A stretch of 60,821 bases of DNA from contig JAISIH010000012.1 in NCBI GenBank assembly GCA_031262105.1, positions 1 to 60,821 on the forward strand, in the 5' to 3' direction. Under the pieces are notes generated by a model. The model did no database searches. It saw only the letters and a list, made by a program, of their open reading frames with translations, and had not been told where the DNA came from. Origin of the DNA: Ruminococcus sp. GTDB taxonomy: Bacteria > Bacillota > Clostridia > Oscillospirales > Ruminococcaceae. Both the position numbers and the translations under genes were made by a program. Below, in pieces: positions 28,857 through 38,645 of the stretch (position 1 is its first letter; every line of letters starts with the position of its first letter).

Positions 28857-29818
28857 TATGACAAATACTCCTTAAAAGGCTTGTATGTAACGCCCTCAGG
28901 CGCGATTATCCGTACAGCTTTCGGGTAGATTTCGACATCGAGTTCCGATGTATAAAATGCCTCGCCGTCAACACACATTCGTAACGGTTCATCCGATGAT
29001 ACGTGAAGTTTTTTAAAGCGAAGGTGAAAGAATCTGTCGGGGTATTTTTCAAACTTGCCGCGAGTATATCCGCTGACGCTGAAAAGGCTTTCTATAAACG
29101 GCATATATTTTATAAAAACTGCATCTAAAATACCGTCATCAGGCATTGCATATGGGTTAGAACAGCATTTCGCACCGTTCCCGTAACTGTTTCCTAAATT
29201 GACACCGATATATTCGCCGGAATAATCTTCTCCGTCAACTTCAATACTGTAATATTGGCAGCGAAGGTTTTTGTTAAACAGTGCAACCACCGCACCGAGG
29301 GTGTAAAGTGCCGGGATTAATTTTCGCAAAAACGGCATTTTTGAAAGCCTTTTCGACATCTTATCGGTTATTAAAACCGAGGCACTTTCAATCCCCAAAG
29401 AGGCAATTGATATGCCGTAATTTTCGCCGCAGCGGTATAAATCTGTCGGGATTGAGGGCGATTCCGAAAGGAGTTTTATGTCGCGGAAAAGCGGGACATT
29501 TTCTGGCCCGAATGCGCGTAAAAAATCGTTTGCATTGCCGTATGGGATACTTGCAAGCTCGTGTTCGGGGTACTTTACCATACCGTTTAGGCAATCGAAA
29601 AGTATTCCGTCGCCGCCGACTGCGTAAACGCGAACCTGCTCTTTGCGGTTTGTTGCTTCCTCCAAAAAATCGTTTACTTTTGAGATTGCAAAACGCGGAT
29701 AAGGCGATAAAATTGTAGTTTGAGTCTCACCTAAAACTTCCGCAGCGTAAGCGATGAATTTCTGCAATTCTTTTTTATCGGGGAAGGATTTCGGGTTGAT
29801 TACAATAAGATGTTGCAT
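28856..29818 (-). CDS. Diacylglycerol/lipid kinase family protein
   Basis: VINPKS start, AVGGDGILFDCLNG and PYGNANDFLRAFG motifs. Confidence 0.88.
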   Translation of the reverse strand: MQHLIVINPKSFPDKKELQKFIAYAAEVLGETQTTILSPYPRFAISKVNDFLEEATNRKEQVRVYAVGGDGILFDCLNGMVKYPEHELASIPYGNANDFLRAFGPENVPLFRDIKLLSESPSIPTDLYRCGENYGISIASLGIESASVLITDKMSKRLSKMPFLRKLIPALYTLGAVVALFNKNLRCQYYSIEVDGEDYSGEYIGVNLGNSYGNGAKCCSNPYAMPDDGILDAVFIKYMPFIESLFSVSGYTRGKFEKYPDRFFHLRFKKLHVSSDEPLRMCVDGEAFYTSELDVEIYPKAVRIIAPEGVTYKPFKEYLS

Positions 29819-29824
29819 AAAATG

Positions 29825-32641
29825 TTACAGCCTTTCGATGATTTTCGCTTCTGCCGTTTCAAATTCCGCATGAAGCAAATAATCTTCAATACTTTCGAGG
29901 AAAATCGTCATATCGCCGGAGAGTTCATACTCCCTCATCTTCGCTAAAACTCTATTTACACCGCTTTCGTCATAGTCACCGCAAAATTTCGATGCGGATA
30001 AGAGCAGCTCTTTTTGTACCTCTTCGGAAATACTGCCCATGCCGTTCTGCCTTTTAACGGGAGCATTTTTTTCTTCAAAAGCTTTTAGTTTTTCGAGCAG
30101 TTCCGGCAGTTTTTCCGATACGGTATTAATGTCGTTATCCTTCGCCGCGAATTCGATAGCTTTTGCGGCTTCCGAAATATCATCTTCGCCCACATTCGCC
30201 GCCGCCGATTTCATACCGTGGGCAGTTATCGCAAGGCTTTTTAAGTCTTTATTTTCAAAATCCTCGGGGAGCGAAACAAGTGCTTTTTTTATGTCTTTTA
30301 TAAAAATCGAAACGAGCTTAACATCAGGATTTTTCAGCGTCGCGGACGATTCGACGGGTCTTTCTTCTTTCGGGCGATTGCCGCGTACAAGATTTAAGAG
30401 AACACGATTAAGATCTCGAATATCAATCGGCTTCGAGATAAAATCGTCAAAACCGTTCGCTCTGAACATCTCATCATTTCCGACGATAACATTCGCCGTA
30501 AGCGCAACGATCGGCGCGGTGTAATTTTTACTGCGGATAATTTTTGTCGCCTCAATGCCGTCCATCTGCGGCATCATATGATCCATGAAAATTACGTCGT
30601 AAGTGTTGCCGTCGTCGATAAGGTTAATTGCCGCCTGACCGCTCGTTACCGTAGAAACCTTAATGCCGTATGGCTTAAGAAGCCCCTCCGCAACATACAG
30701 ATTTGTTTCGACATCATCGACAACAAGCACCTTTCCGTAAGGCATATATTCGCGGTTTATATGCATTTTTTCGGCACGATTATTCTGCGAATAACTAAAG
30801 TCACAAAGCTTTCCGGCAAGGTCGCTTCCGATAATCCGATCGGAGATTTTTTTCTGCGGCAACCTAACCGTAAATGTACTTCCGACGCCGTATTCGGACT
30901 GTATTTCCAGTTCGCCGTTCATAAGCGAAATAAGCTTTTTTGTGATGCTCATGCCGAGCCCGGTGCCTTCAAAATTGCGGTTTCTGTCGAGGTTAAAACG
31001 CACAAACTCGCTCCCGAGATTTTCTAAGTCTTCTTTCTTCATGCCCTGCCCGGTATCGGTAACAGAAAAGCTCAGGACTAAACCGTTGTCGGTGTCATTA
31101 GACGAAATATTAAGCACGACGCTGCCCTTGTCGGTATACTTAAATGCATTCGATAAAATATTGTTTAATATCTGCTTAATCCGCAGTTCGTCACCAAAAA
31201 GCGAAGCGGGGATTTTTTCCGAGACGTTAAGCTTAAATTCAATCGGTTTTGTACCGATGCGGGTGATATTTAGCATGACTGTATCGTTAATAAGCGACGG
31301 CAGATCGTACTCAATCGGGAGCAGTCCGAGCTTGCCGGTTTCAATCTTCGATAAATCCAAAATGTCGTTTATAATTCCGAGCAGACCGTAACCGGAAGTA
31401 TAAATTTTGCCGATTGCATCGACACAGTCAGAGGGCAGGTCTGTCCTGCTCATCTGCATCTGCGAAATGCCGATTATTGCATTCATAGGCGTGCGGATTT
31501 CATGAGACATTGTTGCAAGGAAGTTACTTTTTGCCTTGTTCGCCTGTTCTGCAAGTTCGGTAAGTTCCTTGAGTTCGGTATTCTGGCGTTCAACTTCATC
31601 AAGAAGCATGAAATATTCCGTAACGTCCGAAATTGTGACAGAATAATTTTTCTGATTTTCTGAAAAATAAACCCCGAATTTGTATTTTTTCATTACACCG
31701 CCGTCATTTACCGTTAATCGTCCCTCAGTTATGGTATTGTCGGGCGAAAAAAGGTTTTCCGGCTCAAATTCCGACACGCTGTCTTTAAGAAAACCTAAAA
31801 AATCTTGAATGGTTGTTTCGGACGGCTTTATTATAAATTTCGGGAAAAATACGTTGAGTGTTGCGTTTGCATCGAGGATAACATCATCTTCATCTCTGCA
31901 AAGCAAAATGCAGTCGTGGTAGGTGTCAAAAACATGGGTTAGGAGTGCACTTTTAAAGCTGAATAACTTGTTCTTATATAAAACAGCGAAGAATAATGCA
32001 ATCGTTATCAATGCGCCTATTGCCGTGAAATCATAATTAAAGCCGAAATTTGAAAAGACAACGTTAAATACGAAAGGTATCATCATGGCATAGCCGGAAA
32101 GCACAACTCCGCGTTTTACCCTTTTGTCGGTAACGGTTTTGATGCTGAAACGGGTCAGAATCAAGAGTACCAACACAAGCACGAAGTAGTCAACGTACAT
32201 ATGTATCTTAAAGAGAAGCCCTTCAATTGCGCCGCCGAAAGCAACATTATCGTATGATGCAAAATATTGGTAATGAAGCGGATTTGTTACTAAAAGGATA
32301 ATATCAATGAGCGGAACGATAATGCAGATATATCGGAGCAAACGCGATTTTGATAACGGCGAATCGACAAGGAACAGAATAAACCGCAAAAATGCCCACG
32401 GCAGAATACAGATCGCAACCATTTTCAGCGTGTAGATAAAAGGAATGACTTCATTGGAACTTATGTAAAGAAGCCCCGAAAACAAATTATAACAGGCGGT
32501 ATCAATGCCCAGAATAAAGAAACTCACGAGTCCCTTATTGCGATAGTCGGAAAAAGCCACACGGACAACAAAATACAAACACGCGGTCGCGCCTAAGACA
32601 GAAACTGCAAAATACAGAACAAGGAACACGGTTAAATCCAT
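29825..32641 (-). CDS. Membrane hybrid histidine kinase (7TM-like N-terminus, PAS, HK, REC, Hpt)
   Basis: Same HK/REC/Hpt motifs as its paralog; multi-TM N-terminus. Confidence 0.93.
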   Translation of the reverse strand: MDLTVFLVLYFAVSVLGATACLYFVVRVAFSDYRNKGLVSFFILGIDTACYNLFSGLLYISSNEVIPFIYTLKMVAICILPWAFLRFILFLVDSPLSKSRLLRYICIIVPLIDIILLVTNPLHYQYFASYDNVAFGGAIEGLLFKIHMYVDYFVLVLVLLILTRFSIKTVTDKRVKRGVVLSGYAMMIPFVFNVVFSNFGFNYDFTAIGALITIALFFAVLYKNKLFSFKSALLTHVFDTYHDCILLCRDEDDVILDANATLNVFFPKFIIKPSETTIQDFLGFLKDSVSEFEPENLFSPDNTITEGRLTVNDGGVMKKYKFGVYFSENQKNYSVTISDVTEYFMLLDEVERQNTELKELTELAEQANKAKSNFLATMSHEIRTPMNAIIGISQMQMSRTDLPSDCVDAIGKIYTSGYGLLGIINDILDLSKIETGKLGLLPIEYDLPSLINDTVMLNITRIGTKPIEFKLNVSEKIPASLFGDELRIKQILNNILSNAFKYTDKGSVVLNISSNDTDNGLVLSFSVTDTGQGMKKEDLENLGSEFVRFNLDRNRNFEGTGLGMSITKKLISLMNGELEIQSEYGVGSTFTVRLPQKKISDRIIGSDLAGKLCDFSYSQNNRAEKMHINREYMPYGKVLVVDDVETNLYVAEGLLKPYGIKVSTVTSGQAAINLIDDGNTYDVIFMDHMMPQMDGIEATKIIRSKNYTAPIVALTANVIVGNDEMFRANGFDDFISKPIDIRDLNRVLLNLVRGNRPKEERPVESSATLKNPDVKLVSIFIKDIKKALVSLPEDFENKDLKSLAITAHGMKSAAANVGEDDISEAAKAIEFAAKDNDINTVSEKLPELLEKLKAFEEKNAPVKRQNGMGSISEEVQKELLLSASKFCGDYDESGVNRVLAKMREYELSGDMTIFLESIEDYLLHAEFETAEAKIIERL

Positions 32642-32739
32642 TATACTAAAACTCCGGTAAAAGATGTTTGTTATGACTGCGTTTTGTATTTCTGTAAAAG
32701 TATGAAATTCTGCCGTATAAAAAACGCTATACCACTATA

Positions 32740-32768
32740 ACTATAACACTTTTTTTAGGCTATGTCAA
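32740..32768 (-). promoter_or_regulatory. Sigma70-type promoter of the HK-lipid kinase-HK operon
   Basis: Minus strand TTGACA - 17 nt - TATAGT. Confidence 0.7.
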
Positions 32769-32860
32769 GAGTTTATTGAGAATTTGATTATGATTTATTG
32801 CTATTTGTAAAAATATAGCAGATGCCATTATTAAAAATTATACAAATGTAAAAAAAAGAC

Positions 32861-32889
32861 TTGCAATTTGTCGCAAAATATGTTATGAT
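32861..32889 (+). promoter_or_regulatory. Sigma70-type promoter of the glycan operon
   Basis: TTGCAA - 17 nt - TATGAT. Confidence 0.6.
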
Positions 32890-32941
32890 TAGGTGGGTAG
32901 GAGTAAACCTTGACACTTATATTTTATGGAGACTCAATATT

Positions 32942-34657
32942 ATGAATAAAAATATCTTAGGTGAGGCTGTATTCGACAAGGTTACAGCGGAGGAAATTCT
33001 CGAAAAACTGGCTCTCGCGGAGGGTTATCGCGATGAGATTTTACATTGCAGTGACGTAAAAGTTTGTTTTTCGTTCCTTGATAAGATAACGGAGATTTTT
33101 TCAAAAATCTTAGAAATTAAGGAGAGTTCTGCTGTCGAACTTAAGAAAAATCGTCTGTTTTTGCAAGCTGAATGTGCTGTCTATTCGATTTTTAATGTTC
33201 GAGAGGATTATAAAAAATACAATTCGCTCGAAAAAGCAACGTACAGGCTCGAATTCGAGACTTTTCCGATTATCGAAATAATAATCGCAACCTTCACTTA
33301 CTTTAATTTCGCCGCGCTTGAAAAATCGTCCGAAGAAGAATTCTGGAATCCCGAAACCGGGAAAGCGAAGGATTTGTGGCGGAACAGATACATAGCGGAA
33401 AGCATAAAAACCGGCGAATATAAATACGAACTTTCGATTATGGTTGTAGCATTTAACAAATGGGAAATGACAAAACAGTGCGTTGAAAGTCTGTTAAAAT
33501 GGATGCCGGCGGATATTAACTACGAACTTATTTTAGTTAATCACGGTTCAACAGACGGCGTTAAAACGTATTTTGAAAGCGTAAAACCGACTAAACAGAT
33601 TGATATAAAGATTAACTCCTGTTCAATTGTACAATGCCTCGATAAAGTAATCGAGGGAAGATACTTTCTTTCGATATCAAATGACGTAATTATGACCCCG
33701 AATGCGGTTGAAAATATGCTTCGTGCCTGTAAAGAAGACCCGAAAATCGGCTTTATTGTGCCGACAACGCCGAACGTTTCGGGCAATCAGGCAATAAATA
33801 TCGGCGAGTATAAAACTGCCGACGAACTCGATGTTCTTGCGGCGAAAAATAATGTTTATAACCCGCTAAAACACGAGGAACGCGTCAGCCTCTGCAATCC
33901 GCTTTCGTTTTTGCCGACCGCTGTTTATTTTGACCCGGACGTTTATGCCGGCGGAAAAATCTACAGAATGGATGAACATAAATATTCTTTTCCGGACGAT
34001 TTATTATCAATGTCTGTTCGCAGAAAAGGATACAAAGTTATTCTGCAAAAAGACGCTTTTTGTCACCATATCGGGAGTGCTACGCTTAGAACTGAAACAA
34101 CGGCACAAGAAATGAATGAGTCGGTAAAAAGATACGTCCAAGGCGCGAAAAAGTACAAGAGGTATTACGGAATTGATCCTTGGGCAATCGGGAAATGCTT
34201 CACCGGAAGCCATCTAATAGCTATGTTGGACACGATTGAAAACTTCGGGTTCGACGGAAAGATAAATGTCCTCGGGATTAACTGCGGGCTCGGTTCAGAC
34301 CCGCTTAAAATTAAAGATATTTATAAAGAATACAAAGGCAACACCGACGTTCACGTAACAAATTTCACTAATTTCTCGCGGTTTGAAACCGACCTTAAAA
34401 CAGTCAGCGAACGTGCAGTTTACGCCGAGGATTTAATGGCTCTCTTAAAAGCAGAAACGCCGGAAAGTTATCATCATGTTGTCATGGAAATTCCGGCGAA
34501 TAAAGAGTATCATACGCAGGAATTTATAGATCAGTGTTTTGATCTTCTTACATACTGCGGCTCGCTTTTTATCTGGTGTGTTGAAGACTACGACGAGGAT
34601 AATGAGTGCAAGTCGAACTACAATGCTTATCCCTTTCACGCAATAGTAAAAAAATAA
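32942..34657 (+). CDS. Family 2 glycosyltransferase with C-terminal methyltransferase-like Rossmann domain
   Basis: GT-A core LSIMVVAFNKWEMTKQCVESLLKW...ELILVNHGSTDG; C-terminal INVLGINCGLGSDPL resembles SAM motif I. Confidence 0.75.
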   Translation: MNKNILGEAVFDKVTAEEILEKLALAEGYRDEILHCSDVKVCFSFLDKITEIFSKILEIKESSAVELKKNRLFLQAECAVYSIFNVREDYKKYNSLEKATYRLEFETFPIIEIIIATFTYFNFAALEKSSEEEFWNPETGKAKDLWRNRYIAESIKTGEYKYELSIMVVAFNKWEMTKQCVESLLKWMPADINYELILVNHGSTDGVKTYFESVKPTKQIDIKINSCSIVQCLDKVIEGRYFLSISNDVIMTPNAVENMLRACKEDPKIGFIVPTTPNVSGNQAINIGEYKTADELDVLAAKNNVYNPLKHEERVSLCNPLSFLPTAVYFDPDVYAGGKIYRMDEHKYSFPDDLLSMSVRRKGYKVILQKDAFCHHIGSATLRTETTAQEMNESVKRYVQGAKKYKRYYGIDPWAIGKCFTGSHLIAMLDTIENFGFDGKINVLGINCGLGSDPLKIKDIYKEYKGNTDVHVTNFTNFSRFETDLKTVSERAVYAEDLMALLKAETPESYHHVVMEIPANKEYHTQEFIDQCFDLLTYCGSLFIWCVEDYDEDNECKSNYNAYPFHAIVKK

Positions 34658-34669
34658 CTGAGGTTTTCA

Positions 34670-36454
34670 TTGAAAAAGAGAGTAGCGGATTTTATCGCGG
34701 ATTTCCTTGCCGACAACGGTATAACACAGCTTTTTTCCGTCGTCGGCGGGGGAGCAATGCACCTTAACAACGCTTTCGGCACAAACAAGCGGATTAATGT
34801 CATTTATAACCATCACGAGCAGGCGTCGGCGATCGCCGCTGAAGGGTATAGCAGGATTGACAATAGGATTGCGGCGGTTTGCGTTACGAGCGGACCGGGC
34901 GGAACGAACGCGCTTACCGGCGTTCTTTGCGCGTGGCAGGACAGCATACCTCTTATCGTCATAAGCGGGCAGGTTCGGAGCGATATTACCGTTGAAAGTA
35001 CGGGGCTTGACCTTCGCCAATTCGGCGAGCAGGAATATTATATCGTTCGTTCTGTAAAACCTATGACGAAATATGCCGTTACCGTTTTTGATGCGAATAT
35101 GATAAAATTCCATCTCGGAAAGGCGATATATCTTGCCGCGCACGGGCGGCGCGGTCCTGTCTGGGTCGATGTTCCGCTTAACATTCAGGGTGCAATTATT
35201 GAAACTGAAAACCTCCCGGAATTTGTCCCCGAAAACGAAATTTCGGTTTCGGAAGAAACTATCTCGAAGATAATAACTGAGATAAAAAATGCAAAACGCC
35301 CGGTGATTATTGCAGGCTCCGGGATTAGGACCAGCGGCAGTCTTAAGGCGCTCAAAAACCTCGCTAAAAGGCACAATATACCCGTTGTAACGCCGACTTC
35401 GACGGTCGATTATTTTTCAGCCGATTTTGAAAATTATTATGGAATGTACGGCACAATCGGGGGACGCTGCGGGAATTTTATAGTGCAGAATTCCGATCTG
35501 TTAATTTGCCTCGGCGCAAGAATGAGTTTTAAGCAGATCGGTTTTAACTATCAAAAATTTTCGCCCGATTCGCGTAAAATCGTCGTTGATGCGGACGGTG
35601 AAGAACTAAAGAAACCCACAATAAAAATAGACCTCCCTGTTTGCGCAGATGTCAGCGAGGTTATCGGAAAATTAATTGCCGTCGATTTTGATACGAAACA
35701 ATCGGAAAACTGGATTTCATACTGCAAATTTATTAAAGCAAAATACATTAACGAGCAAAGAAATTTTACCGAAAATATAAGCGCGTATCGTTTCGGAGAA
35801 GTGTTTTTAGAGAGTGCAGACAAAGACGTTATCGCCGTTTTAGGCAACAACTGCGCGGCGGTCAGTCTCTTACAACTCGGCATAAAAAAGCAGGGTCAGA
35901 GAATTTTCGGCAATGTTAACTGCGGAACGATGGGGTACGATATTCCGGCAAGTATCGGCGCGGCAATTGCAGCCGGCGGACCTGTATATTGCTTAACCGG
36001 CGACGGCAGTTTTCAGATGAATATTCAAGAACTTCAAACGATTGTTCACAACAATCTGCCGGTGAAAATTGTTGTCTTCAATAACTCCGCATATCAGGCG
36101 ATTGTTCAGACGCAGACGAATTTTTTCGACGGCGTTCTCAGCGGCTGTACTGCCAAAACCGGCGTAAGTTTCCCGAGTTTTGAAAAAATCGCGTATGCTT
36201 ATGGTTTTCCGTTTAAGAAAATTACGAAAACGAGCGAAATTGAATCAGCTGTAAATTGGCTCCTTAATGAAAAATCGTTTTGCCTTCTTGAACTTATACA
36301 GAATGAATCCGACCCGATTATTCCGAAGCTTTCGAGCAAGCGGCTCCCTGACGGCGGCATGGTTTCTCCGCCGATTGACGACCTCTTCCCGTTTTTGACG
36401 GAAGATGAATATAACGCCGCTTTGTATGAAAATTTTGAGGGCAAAGCGATATGA
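34670..36454 (+). CDS. Thiamine-pyrophosphate-dependent enzyme, acetolactate synthase-like (YerE-like)
   Basis: FSVVGGGAMHLNNAF, catalytic-Glu region NHHEQASAIAAEGYSR, TPP motif GDGSFQMNIQELQTIVHNNLPVKIVVFNN; TTG start. Confidence 0.85.
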   Translation: MKKRVADFIADFLADNGITQLFSVVGGGAMHLNNAFGTNKRINVIYNHHEQASAIAAEGYSRIDNRIAAVCVTSGPGGTNALTGVLCAWQDSIPLIVISGQVRSDITVESTGLDLRQFGEQEYYIVRSVKPMTKYAVTVFDANMIKFHLGKAIYLAAHGRRGPVWVDVPLNIQGAIIETENLPEFVPENEISVSEETISKIITEIKNAKRPVIIAGSGIRTSGSLKALKNLAKRHNIPVVTPTSTVDYFSADFENYYGMYGTIGGRCGNFIVQNSDLLICLGARMSFKQIGFNYQKFSPDSRKIVVDADGEELKKPTIKIDLPVCADVSEVIGKLIAVDFDTKQSENWISYCKFIKAKYINEQRNFTENISAYRFGEVFLESADKDVIAVLGNNCAAVSLLQLGIKKQGQRIFGNVNCGTMGYDIPASIGAAIAAGGPVYCLTGDGSFQMNIQELQTIVHNNLPVKIVVFNNSAYQAIVQTQTNFFDGVLSGCTAKTGVSFPSFEKIAYAYGFPFKKITKTSEIESAVNWLLNEKSFCLLELIQNESDPIIPKLSSKRLPDGGMVSPPIDDLFPFLTEDEYNAALYENFEGKAI

Positions 36455-37488
36455 AAAACTTTAACATAGGCAGTATCGAAGTCGGAGGAACGCCGCTCGT
36501 TATTCCCGAAATAGGGATAAATCACGGCGGTTCGCTTGAAGTTGCCTTAAAGATGATTGACGCGGCGGCGGCGGCGGGGGCAAGACTTATTAAGCATCAG
36601 ACGCATATTGTCGAGGATGAAATGTCACTCGCGGCGAGGGAGATTATCCCCGGGAATTCCGATAAATCTATCTACGAAATAATGGCGCGTTGTGCACTTT
36701 CTGAAGACGAAGAACGCGAAATGATGCAGTATACAAACGGCTTGGGACTCGAATTTATAAGCACTCCGTTTTCGAGAGCGGCGGCGATTCGCCTCGAAAA
36801 ATTTGGTGTAAAGGCTTATAAAATCGGCTCGGGCGAGATGAATAATCTGCCGCTTATAAAGCATATTGCGGCGTACGGAAAACCGATGATTGTTTCAACC
36901 GGCATGAATTCGATCGAAGCGATTGAAGAAACGGTCAATATTTTAGAGCAAAAAAATGTTCCCTACGCGCTTCTTCATACGACAAATTTATACCCGACAA
37001 AACCTTCGCAGGTGCGGTTCGGCGCGATGATGAAGATGGCTGAACATTTCCCGGGGATACCGTTCGGGCTTTCAGACCACACGCTTAACAATAACGCTTG
37101 TATCGGGGCTGCCGCACTCGGCGCAAGTATCGTTGAGCGGCATTTTACCGATGATAAAACCCGCCCGGGCGAAGATATAATTTGTTCAATGGACGGGCGT
37201 GAACTATCGGAACTTATAAATGCAACCCGTGAGGTTTATCAGATGCGAGGCGGCGAAAAAACCGCTCTCGAAGAAGAAAAGGTAACGATTGATTTTGCTT
37301 TTGCGACGGTTGTTGCAACTGACGATATAAAGAAAAATGAGAAATTTTCAGAAGAAAATATCTGGGTAAAACGCCCGGGGACGGGTGAAATTTTCGCAAA
37401 GGATTTTGAAAAAATTATCGGAAAAACCGCAGCATTTGACATTAAAAAAGATACACACTTAAAAAAGGGTATGATATGTACAGATTAG
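36451..37488 (+). CDS. N-acetylneuraminate synthase family (NeuB/LegI-like) with C-terminal SAF domain
   Basis: IPEIGINHGGSLEVA, KIGSGEMNNLPLI, YPTKPSQVR, GLSDHT motifs. Confidence 0.92.
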   Translation: MKNFNIGSIEVGGTPLVIPEIGINHGGSLEVALKMIDAAAAAGARLIKHQTHIVEDEMSLAAREIIPGNSDKSIYEIMARCALSEDEEREMMQYTNGLGLEFISTPFSRAAAIRLEKFGVKAYKIGSGEMNNLPLIKHIAAYGKPMIVSTGMNSIEAIEETVNILEQKNVPYALLHTTNLYPTKPSQVRFGAMMKMAEHFPGIPFGLSDHTLNNNACIGAAALGASIVERHFTDDKTRPGEDIICSMDGRELSELINATREVYQMRGGEKTALEEEKVTIDFAFATVVATDDIKKNEKFSEENIWVKRPGTGEIFAKDFEKIIGKTAAFDIKKDTHLKKGMICTD

Positions 37489-38645
37489 TGTTTTTGACCG
37501 GCACGAGGGCGGATTACGGTAAGCTTAAATCAATCATGCAGCTTTGCGAAAAGGACAGTTCTTTCGAGATTTACGTTTACGTTACGGGGATGCATCTTTG
37601 CAGTGAATACGGTCAAACGGCGGACGAAATAAAAAAGGACGGCTACAACAATATTATCATCAACGAAGACTATAAACAGACCGAAAAAATGGACGAAAAT
37701 ACCGCGCTTACAATGCTTGCTTTTTCAAAATTTGTCCGTGAAATAAAGCCCGATTTAATCGTAGTTCACGGCGACAGAACAGAGCCGCTTGCGGGCGCGG
37801 CGGTCGGAGTGCTTAATAACATAAAGGTTGCGCATATCGAGGGCGGGGAGGTTACGGGGACGGCGGACGAATTCATGCGGCACGCTGTCACAAAGCTTTC
37901 GAGCTATCATTTTGTCGCTAACGACGAAGCGAAATTCCGCGTTTTACAGCTTGGCGAAAAGGAAGAAAATGTGTTCGTAATCGGTTCGCCCGACATTGAC
38001 ATAATGCTTTCGGATAGCTTGCCGAAACTTATTGATGTCAAAGAAAAATACAGCGTTAATTTTGATAAATACAGCGTCTGCATTTACCACCCGGTAACGA
38101 CCGATAATGACACTGCGAAAAAGGCGGAAAATTTAGCGGAAGCACTAAAAAAATCAGAGAAAAATTACGTTATAATAAAATCGAATAATGATTTTAACAA
38201 TGAGATTATCATTGAAAAATTCGACAGATTAAGGGGCAATAAAAACTTTGTTTTTTATGATTCGCTTCCGTTTGAAGAATTCTTAACGCTTCTTAAAAAC
38301 GCTGAATTTATCATCGGGAATTCCAGCGCGGGGGTCAGAGAAGCGTGTGTGTACGGCGTTCCGGCGATTGATTTGGGGACGCGTCAGAACAAGCGTTATA
38401 ACACGCAAATCATGCGAAATATTATCCACACCGATGAAAACACAGACGAGATTTTAACCGCGATTAGCAAAGCAAATGAACATAGATTTTTTTCAAGATA
38501 TTTCGGCAACGGCAATTCTGCGACTTTATTCTGCGCGGCGATAAAAAACCGTTTGGCAAAAGAAGAAAGCGTGCAAAAAGTTTTTGTTGACCTTGAAGTT
38601 ACATCAAAATCTATCGAGAATTACATCAACGAGGTTTGTTATTGA
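37476..38645 (+). CDS. UDP-N-acetylglucosamine 2-epimerase, hydrolysing type (NeuC/LegG-like)
   Basis: LTGTRADYGKLKSIM, VHGDRTEPLAGA, HIEGGEVTGTADEFMRHAVTKLS, IGNSSAGVREA. Confidence 0.92.
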   Translation: MYRLVFLTGTRADYGKLKSIMQLCEKDSSFEIYVYVTGMHLCSEYGQTADEIKKDGYNNIIINEDYKQTEKMDENTALTMLAFSKFVREIKPDLIVVHGDRTEPLAGAAVGVLNNIKVAHIEGGEVTGTADEFMRHAVTKLSSYHFVANDEAKFRVLQLGEKEENVFVIGSPDIDIMLSDSLPKLIDVKEKYSVNFDKYSVCIYHPVTTDNDTAKKAENLAEALKKSEKNYVIIKSNNDFNNEIIIEKFDRLRGNKNFVFYDSLPFEEFLTLLKNAEFIIGNSSAGVREACVYGVPAIDLGTRQNKRYNTQIMRNIIHTDENTDEILTAISKANEHRFFSRYFGNGNSATLFCAAIKNRLAKEESVQKVFVDLEVTSKSIENYINEVCY

